Assembly: GCA_031396505.1 (NCBI GenBank)
Contig: JANNKX010000187.1
Span: forward strand, 1-9,916
Reading direction: 5' to 3'
DNA from: JAAFHS01 sp031396505
GTDB taxonomy: Bacteria; Pseudomonadota; Alphaproteobacteria; Rhodobacterales; Rhodobacteraceae
Length of the DNA: 9,916 nt
Below are positions 5,298 to 9,916 of the stretch, piece by piece. A program made the translations under genes and the position numbers. Under the pieces are notes generated by a model. That model saw only the letters and a list, made by a program, of their open reading frames with translations. It had not been told where the DNA came from and made no database searches. How positions within the stretch are numbered: position 1 is the first letter of the stretch; each line of letters opens with the position of its first letter.

Positions 5298-7094
5298 TCA
5301 GTTCCACTGGGGATCAAACCGAAAATGAACATTGAGTGTAGTGCCGCTGTAGGCCCCGGAAAGCGCATATTCAGCCCGCACGAGCTGCAACGGTTCCAGC
5401 CCGAAGGCCAGTGCATGCAGCCCTTCGACGCCGCGCCATGCAAAGCCAGCGAGGAGTAAAACAACAACACTGCTGGCCGCAATCAGTTGGAACCCAAGGT
5501 CACGCGCGCCGCCGCGCCATGCGATGCCCGTTTTTTTCAGGTGCTGATAAACGATCACCACCACAAGGGACGTATACAGCATTCCGTTCAACAGCGCGAG
5601 CAGCAGAAAACCGCGCGCATCGGTCAGATCGTCGGCCAGCAACACCGGCACCGAACAGCCGAAGGCGAGGGTGGCGTAAAGCCCCACGATCTTGGCGGGC
5701 AGGCGGCGCATTGCGGACTGGCCCTTGGGCGTAATCCGGAAATCGACGAATTTGCCGGTGATCCGGTCGCGGATCGCCATGGCGCAACCCCAGAACACCC
5801 AAGGCCATTGCAGTGACAGGAACAGCATTTTCTCCCATCCGATGACAGGCGCGCGGAACGGGCGGAAAAAGCCGTCTGCCCGCATCCGGTAGGCGATGGT
5901 GGTCATCAACATGGCACACGGTGCGGCGTGGCCGATAAAGGCAGGATAGGTCACATCGGCAAAGCGGATGTCAAAGCCTAACGCCAGTAGAGGTGCGATA
6001 TACACCATCAGCGATGTAACGGCGAACATCGCATACAGCGTCTGGCAGAACACATAGAGAAAGCGCAGCCGGAAGGGCAGGTGCGGCAGATAGCGCGGCG
6101 TGTATTGCAACAGCAGGGTCGTCAGGCTGCGCGACCATTGAAACTCCTGCGTCACCATATCGGCGACGGACGCGGGCCCGTCACCATAGGCGATCGCATC
6201 AATGGCATGCACGCCACGCCAGCCGCCCGCGTTCATCAGCATGGAGGTGGAATGGTCCTCGGCCAGTTCGGGACCAAGGCCGCCGATGTCTTTCAGTGCG
6301 GCCGTGCGCACGGCGTAGTGCGACCCGATGCACATGGGGGCGAAGGCGGCGGTATAGCCGGACTGAAACACGCCGTGAAAGGCGGCCTCGGTGTGCAGGC
6401 GGGTGCGGGCGGCCCAGCTTTCGGGCGCGTTGGCGCCGCAGATGCTGGGGGCCGAGACATAGCCGACGCCGGGATCGGCAAAGGGGCGGATGATTTCGCG
6501 CAGGTAGCCCGGTTGCGGGATGTGGTCAGCGTCCAGCTGGCTGACGATATCATAGTTGGCGTAACCCCAATGGTCATAGAAAAACGCGAGGTTGCCTTCC
6601 TTGCACCGGGTGCGGCGGGGCCATGTGGCGCGGTGATAGTCGGCGCGCCCCTTGCGGGTGGAGATGCGGACGCCATGGGCCCCACACCATGCGACGGTAT
6701 CCGGCGCGGGGTCTTCATCGGCAAGCCAGGTATCATGCGGATAATCCTGATCCAGCATGGCGCGCAGCGTGCGTTCCAGCACGGCAAAGGGTTCAGACGG
6801 GGTTTTGGTCACAATCATGGCGACGCGCCATTGGCCGGGGGCGGGGTCGGGGGCGGCGCTGCGCGCGGCATGCAGCAGGACATAGACGAAGAACAGCTGC
6901 AGGGCGTAAATCCAGATCAGGGGGATGGTTACGAACAGGAACGGTGCCCAACCGACGAAATGCGATGGCCGCAGCCACCATTGCCAGAAAAACAGGGCGG
7001 CGAGTGCCCAAAGGGCGGCAAGGGCAAGGTAGATCACGCGCGTGCGCCCGGTGAGGATCGGTGCGAGGAACCGGGGATCAGACCGCGACGGCAT
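5298..7094 (-). CDS. Membrane-embedded processive family 2 glycosyltransferase (cellulose-synthase-like; ApsS-like by context)
   Basis: A 598-residue polysaccharide synthase of the inner membrane. Two N-terminal membrane segments (about 20-40 and 52-75) precede a cytoplasmic GT2 domain, then about six C-terminal segments (between about 345 and 555) that would form the translocation channel. GT2 motifs: ADEDP at 125-129 (UDP-binding Asp), KEGN at 165-168 (usually KAGN), DAD at 188-190, AED at 278-280 (catalytic base, usually TED) and QEFQW at 316-320 (usually QxxRW). No PilZ domain is visible, so c-di-GMP control would have to be elsewhere. I chose the start at 7094 (overlapping galE by 17 bp, with a G-run 6 nt upstream) over longer starts at 7127 or 7196, whose extra residues look like read-through of galE. 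Context (nucleotide-sugar genes upstream, hydrolase downstream) suggests it polymerises a pentose- or galactose-containing glycan. Confidence 0.9.
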   Translation of the reverse strand: MPSRSDPRFLAPILTGRTRVIYLALAALWALAALFFWQWWLRPSHFVGWAPFLFVTIPLIWIYALQLFFVYVLLHAARSAAPDPAPGQWRVAMIVTKTPSEPFAVLERTLRAMLDQDYPHDTWLADEDPAPDTVAWCGAHGVRISTRKGRADYHRATWPRRTRCKEGNLAFFYDHWGYANYDIVSQLDADHIPQPGYLREIIRPFADPGVGYVSAPSICGANAPESWAARTRLHTEAAFHGVFQSGYTAAFAPMCIGSHYAVRTAALKDIGGLGPELAEDHSTSMLMNAGGWRGVHAIDAIAYGDGPASVADMVTQEFQWSRSLTTLLLQYTPRYLPHLPFRLRFLYVFCQTLYAMFAVTSLMVYIAPLLALGFDIRFADVTYPAFIGHAAPCAMLMTTIAYRMRADGFFRPFRAPVIGWEKMLFLSLQWPWVFWGCAMAIRDRITGKFVDFRITPKGQSAMRRLPAKIVGLYATLAFGCSVPVLLADDLTDARGFLLLALLNGMLYTSLVVVIVYQHLKKTGIAWRGGARDLGFQLIAASSVVVLLLAGFAWRGVEGLHALAFGLEPLQLVRAEYALSGAYSGTTLNVHFRFDPQWN

Positions 7095-8079
7095 GGCGTG
7101 CCCCCAATCCGAACCACGGTGCGGCATGACGGATGATGGTGTCGATATCTGACAGTGCGGTGCGAAATCCCAAGGTGCTGGCGGCAAGGGTTGCATCGGC
7201 GGTCAGCACGGTCGGATCACCGGCGCGACGTGGCGCATGGCGCAGGGGCACGGTGTGGCCTGTGACGCGGTGGATGGCATGGGCAATGTCCAGCACGCTA
7301 TGCCCGGTGCCGGACCCAAGGTTCAGGGTGGTGCTGCCATGCCCCGCCATCAGGTGATGCAGTGCCATGACATGGGCGCGGGCAAGGTCGTTGACGTGAA
7401 TGTAGTCGCGGATGCAGGTGCCGTCGGGGGTATCATAATCGGTGCCAAAGATGGCCAGCGGCCCGGTCATGCCCGCCGCCGCCTGCAGGGCCAGCGGGAT
7501 CAGGTGGGTTTCGGGATCGTGCCGTTCGCCGATGATGCCATCCGGATCGGCGCCTGCGGCGTTGAAATAGCGCAAGGCGGCATAGTGCAGCCCGTAAGCC
7601 GCGGCATGGTCGCGTAGCATATCCTCGCAGATCAGCTTGGTGCGGCCGTATGGGTTGATCGGGCGCTGTGGCGTCGCCTCGGTGATCGGCAGGGTGTCGG
7701 GTACGCCGTAAGTGGCGCAACTGGATGAAAATACGATATGTGAAATGCCTGCCGCGCGCGATGCGGCCAGCAAGGCAATCATGCCACCGATGTTGTTATC
7801 ATAATATTTTGCCGGATCATTTACGGATTCGCCGACATAGGCAGAGGCCGCGAAATGCAGCACCGCCGTCACCCGATGCGCCGTCATTGCCGCCAACAGG
7901 GCCGTGCTGTCGCGCACATCGCCCTGCGCGAAAGGGCCAAAGCGAACGGCATCCCGGTGGCCGGTTGACAGATTGTCGTAAGTGACGGGCAGGATGCCCG
8001 CAGCCTGCAAGGCCTTGCAGGCATGTGCGCCGATGAAACCCGCCCCGCCAGTAACCAGAACTGCCCGCGCGCTGTCCAT
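7078..8079 (-). CDS. galE: UDP-sugar 4-epimerase (GalE/Uxe type)
   Basis: A 333-residue extended short-chain dehydrogenase of the GalE family. It has the NAD-binding GGAGFIG at 11-17, the DNLSTG block at 35-40, FAASAYVGESV, the catalytic Ser region SSSCATYG (118-125) and the YGRTK pair Tyr144/Lys148; ALRYFNAAGA and RDYIHVNDLA are also classic. The family interconverts UDP-glucose and UDP-galactose, and some bacterial members act on UDP-xylose/UDP-arabinopyranose. Its start lies 1 nt after the stop of the UDP-glucuronate decarboxylase gene, and its end overlaps the GT2 gene. Because it sits directly behind the UDP-xylose-forming enzyme, as uxe follows uxs1 in S. meliloti, a UDP-xylose 4-epimerase or bifunctional role is likely (inference). 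Substrate range cannot be decided from sequence alone. Confidence 0.92.
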   Translation of the reverse strand: MDSARAVLVTGGAGFIGAHACKALQAAGILPVTYDNLSTGHRDAVRFGPFAQGDVRDSTALLAAMTAHRVTAVLHFAASAYVGESVNDPAKYYDNNIGGMIALLAASRAAGISHIVFSSSCATYGVPDTLPITEATPQRPINPYGRTKLICEDMLRDHAAAYGLHYAALRYFNAAGADPDGIIGERHDPETHLIPLALQAAAGMTGPLAIFGTDYDTPDGTCIRDYIHVNDLARAHVMALHHLMAGHGSTTLNLGSGTGHSVLDIAHAIHRVTGHTVPLRHAPRRAGDPTVLTADATLAASTLGFRTALSDIDTIIRHAAPWFGLGARHAVAV

Positions 8080-8080
8080 G

Positions 8081-9100
8081 TCAGGCCATTTCCACCATGC
8101 GCGCCGGTAAGCCCAATTCTGTGGCGAAATGCGCGATGGTCAGGGTCAGACCCTGTTCGAGGGCGATGGACGGTGTCCAGCCCAGAAGGCGCTGCGCGCG
8201 GGTGATGTCGGGCTTGCGCTGGCGCGGGTCGTCTTGGGGCAAGGGGCGGCGCACAAGGGGCGCGCGCGCGCCTGTCAGGCGCAGCACCATCTGCGCCAGT
8301 TCCAGCATGGTGAATTCGCCGGGATTGCCCAGATTGACGGGCATTTTTTCGCCCGATGCCATCAGCCGCATCAGCCCATCAATCAGATCATTGACATAAC
8401 AGAACGACCGCGTCTGCGTGCCATCGCCGTAAATCGTGATGGCATCACCGCGCAGGGCCTGGACGACAAAGTTTGACACAACGCGCCCGTCATCGGGGTG
8501 CATGCGGGGACCATAGGTATTGAAGATACGCGCGATGCGGGTGTCGACCCCCTGATGCTGGCCAAATTCCCAGAACAGGGTTTCACCCGCGCGCTTGCCC
8601 TCATCATAACAGGCGCGGGGACCGACGGTATTGACCGCCCCACGATAGGATTCGGGCTGTGGCGAAATTTCGGGGTCGCCATAAACCTCGGAGGTGGAGG
8701 ATTGCAGGATGCGCGCGCCTTTTGATTTCGCAAGCATCAGCAGGTTCATCACACCATAGACGCAGGTCTTGAAGGTATGGAGCGGGTCTTTCTGATACAG
8801 CGGCGGCGAGGCAGCACAGGCGAGGTTGTAGATCTCATCAACCGGCCCGTCGACGTGCAGGGGCACGATGACATCATGCTGCAGAAATTGGAAACGCGGG
8901 TGTGTCATCAGATGGGCGACGTTGCCGATGCGCCCGGTCTGCAGATTGTCAACACAGATGACATTGTGACCGCAGCTGATCAGGGCATCACAAAGATGCG
9001 AGCCGACAAAGCCGGCACCACCAGCGACGATGATTGTTCTGCCGCCGATGCCGCCGGGGCATCCGTCGCCGTCGGATCCAACAAATGCATTACCGTCCAC
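8081..9100 (-). CDS. uxs1: UDP-glucuronate decarboxylase (UDP-xylose synthase)
   Basis: A 339-residue member of the UXS group of short-chain dehydrogenases, which oxidises and decarboxylates UDP-glucuronate to UDP-xylose using bound NAD. Seen in the sequence: GGAGFVGSH at 27-35, VDNLQTGR, the UXS-typical LACAASPPLYQKDP (93-106), Thr136/Ser137/Glu138 in STSEVYGDP, the catalytic YDEGK (Tyr165, Lys169) and ARIFNTYGPRMHPDDGRVVSNF-type block (split here as 190-211). The start is a GTG at 9098-9100, supported by GGAGG 7 nt upstream (9108-9112); there is no ATG before the Rossmann fold. This leaves about 20 Gly/Asp-rich residues ahead of the core, an unusual but modest extension. It is the first gene of the operon, preceded by a 461-bp non-coding region likely to hold the promoter. 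Confidence 0.92.
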   Translation of the reverse strand: MDGNAFVGSDGDGCPGGIGGRTIIVAGGAGFVGSHLCDALISCGHNVICVDNLQTGRIGNVAHLMTHPRFQFLQHDVIVPLHVDGPVDEIYNLACAASPPLYQKDPLHTFKTCVYGVMNLLMLAKSKGARILQSSTSEVYGDPEISPQPESYRGAVNTVGPRACYDEGKRAGETLFWEFGQHQGVDTRIARIFNTYGPRMHPDDGRVVSNFVVQALRGDAITIYGDGTQTRSFCYVNDLIDGLMRLMASGEKMPVNLGNPGEFTMLELAQMVLRLTGARAPLVRRPLPQDDPRQRKPDITRAQRLLGWTPSIALEQGLTLTIAHFATELGLPARMVEMA

Positions 9101-9107
9101 AATCCGT

Positions 9108-9112
9108 CCTCC
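9108..9112 (-). promoter_or_regulatory. Ribosome-binding site fixing the GTG start of uxs
   Basis: GGAGG on the minus strand, 7 nt before the GTG at 9100. It is the best Shine-Dalgarno match in this operon and decides for the GTG start. Confidence 0.7.
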
Positions 9113-9173
9113 GTCAGAATATTACTTAGTCTATGGTCACGCGAAAAAGGTTCTACAAAGCTGGCGTTATTGA

Positions 9174-9183
9174 AACGATCGTT
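9174..9183. promoter_or_regulatory. Candidate operator dyad upstream of uxs
   Basis: AACGATCGTT is a perfect 10-bp palindrome, flanked by ATTGA (9169-9173) and TCAAT (9186-9190) in inverted orientation, offset by two bases. It lies about 75 bp upstream of the uxs start, a normal distance for an activator or repressor site. No regulator gene is present in the window. Confidence 0.3.
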
Positions 9184-9561
9184 CCTCAATGCCGCTATTG
9201 TGTTCACGTCAGCATCAAAAAGTCTTACTGGTAAGTCATTGCTTTTAAGCTATTTTTAGAATTGCGTCATGATTGCGGCAGCTGCCTTATTGCGGCCAGA
9301 ATTGAAAACGGCGTTCTGTTCGGCAGAAGTGAAGCTACATCTTTAGTTGTAGACACTGTCTTTTTAGCCAGTCAGGCGACGCAAAATACAATCTGTGCGT
9401 GTGTCATTTGATTGAAATGCACCAATTAGGCGCTAATGCAACGCTTTGGGGTGATCGGAGGATTTTTTTTTGCATCGGTTGTGCAGCCGCTTCCCCCGCG
9501 AAACACCCCACCAATGTTACGGGTGATTCTCTGCCTGCGAGGGGCTGTCAGACTCGCCTGA

Positions 9562-9916
9562 TCATGCCCGCGCGGCGGCGACGGATTCTTCGAGGATGTT
9601 CATCGCTTCGGCAAAATGCGCGTCGGGGATGGTGATCGGGGCAAGGAAGCGGATCACGTTGCCGTAAACCCCGCAGGTCAGCAGGATCAGGCCGCGCTTC
9701 AGCGCCTCCAACCGCACGCGGGTGGTAAAGCCTGCGTCGGGCTCATGCGTGCCGGGATTGGCGAATTCGACGGCGACCATGAAGCCCGGACCGCGGATAT
9801 CGCTGATTTCGGGGGTGACCGACCGGATCGCCTCCAGCCGCTGTTTCAGGCGGCTGCCCAGCTCATTGGCGCGATCGCACAGTTTTTCGTCTTCGATGAT
9901 GTCCAGCACGGCATGG
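9562..9916 (-). CDS. gabT: 4-aminobutyrate aminotransferase (class III PLP enzyme), C-terminal fragment
   Basis: The minus strand from the window edge encodes the last 117 residues of a class III aminotransferase that I recognise as GabT-type; the N-terminus and the PLP lysine lie outside the window. The fragment begins HAVLDIIEDE and includes ISDIRGPGFMVAVEF, the KRGLILLTCGVYGNVIRFL block and the end APITIPDAHFAEAMNILEES, all typical of the small C-terminal domain. GabT moves the amino group of 4-aminobutyrate to 2-oxoglutarate, giving succinate semialdehyde and glutamate in the cytoplasm. Related 5-aminovalerate or other omega-aminotransferases share this ending, so substrate is not certain. 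The internal GTG at 9909 is Val within the domain, not a start. It is separated from the polysaccharide operon by 461 bp. Confidence 0.88.
   Translation of the reverse strand, partial: HAVLDIIEDEKLCDRANELGSRLKQRLEAIRSVTPEISDIRGPGFMVAVEFANPGTHEPDAGFTTRVRLEALKRGLILLTCGVYGNVIRFLAPITIPDAHFAEAMNILEESVAAARA

Larger units (their letters stand above)
9101..9561. other. AT-richer intergenic regulatory region upstream of the uxs operon
   Basis: This 461-bp stretch lies between the gabT end and the uxs start and has visibly lower GC than the genes around it. No supported gene is present. It holds many small dyads and repeats: AACGATCGTT (9174-9183) flanked by ATTGA and TCAAT, CTTAC-TG-GTAAG (9224-9235), a TTAA-N7-TTAG CtrA-like pattern (9245-9259), three near-identical ATTGCG(T/G)C copies at 9261, 9272 and 9289, AGAC-ACT-GTCT followed by TTTT (9351-9365), ATTAG-GCG-CTAAT (9425-9437) and a nine-T run (9463-9471). 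A weak CACCC/GGGTG stem with TTT on minus (9501-9525) may terminate gabT. No clear -35/-10 pair could be fixed. Confidence 0.5.

Noticed and set aside
6081..7136. Plus-strand frame of 351 codons, Gly/Arg-rich
   Set aside because: Fully antisense to the GT2 synthase, whose motifs and membrane segments are clear; composition is typical of a shadow frame.
9119..9124. TAATAT on the minus strand as a -10 box for the uxs operon
   Set aside because: Transcription would start inside the GGAGG ribosome-binding site, and there is no -35 match at suitable spacing.
8777..9259. Plus-strand 160-codon frame running from uxs into the intergenic region
   Set aside because: Antisense to the conserved N-terminal half of uxs and without any recognisable feature.
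9457..9471. GGAGG followed by nine T residues, as a plus-strand terminator or small-gene start
   Set aside because: No hairpin precedes the T-run, and the following frame from a TTG is only about 18 codons; no support for either reading.

Overview
The window is high-GC DNA with tightly packed genes. The protein families and wording of the motifs suggest an alphaproteobacterium, most likely a Rhodobacteraceae/Roseobacter-type organism; this is an inference from gene content and protein style, not from a marker gene.

Layout. (1) Plus strand, 2-3104: the 3' end of a type II 3-dehydroquinate dehydratase gene (aroQ), then an HpcH/HpaI-type aldolase, a compact AMP-forming acyl/aryl ligase and a thiolase-superfamily protein. 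Junctions are ATGA overlaps or a 2-3 nt gap, so this is one translationally coupled operon. The thiolase-like protein keeps the nucleophilic Cys and the GHP histidine but lacks two other catalytic positions, and the ligase is short with an altered phosphate-binding motif; the pathway is unknown. (2) Minus strand, 3195-3882: two small exported proteins, a glycine-zipper lipoprotein and a 96-residue secreted protein with a C-terminal Cys pair, convergent with the operon across a hairpin-rich gap. (3) 3883-4340: non-coding stretch with an orphan plus-strand terminator and several dyads. (4) Minus strand, 9100 down to 4341: a polysaccharide operon of UDP-glucuronate decarboxylase (uxs), UDP-sugar 4-epimerase (galE/uxe type), a membrane-embedded processive GT2 synthase, and a secreted GH26-like glycosidase. 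(5) 9101-9561: a 461-bp AT-richer regulatory region. (6) Minus strand at the right edge: the C-terminal part of a GabT-type class III aminotransferase.

How the genes work together. In block 4, Uxs would convert UDP-glucuronate to UDP-xylose, the epimerase would make UDP-arabinose (and/or UDP-galactose), the GT2 protein would polymerise and extrude a glycan, and the GH26 enzyme would trim it outside the cytoplasmic membrane. This order matches the start of the Sinorhizobium meliloti arabinose-containing polysaccharide locus (uxs1-uxe-apsS-apsH1...), which is known to be activated through the c-di-GMP-binding AraC-type regulator CuxR. That locus is the best interpretation of the window's main system. 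Block 1 is the more enigmatic one: its enzyme combination and the degenerate thiolase active site do not fit a standard beta-oxidation or aromatic catabolic route.
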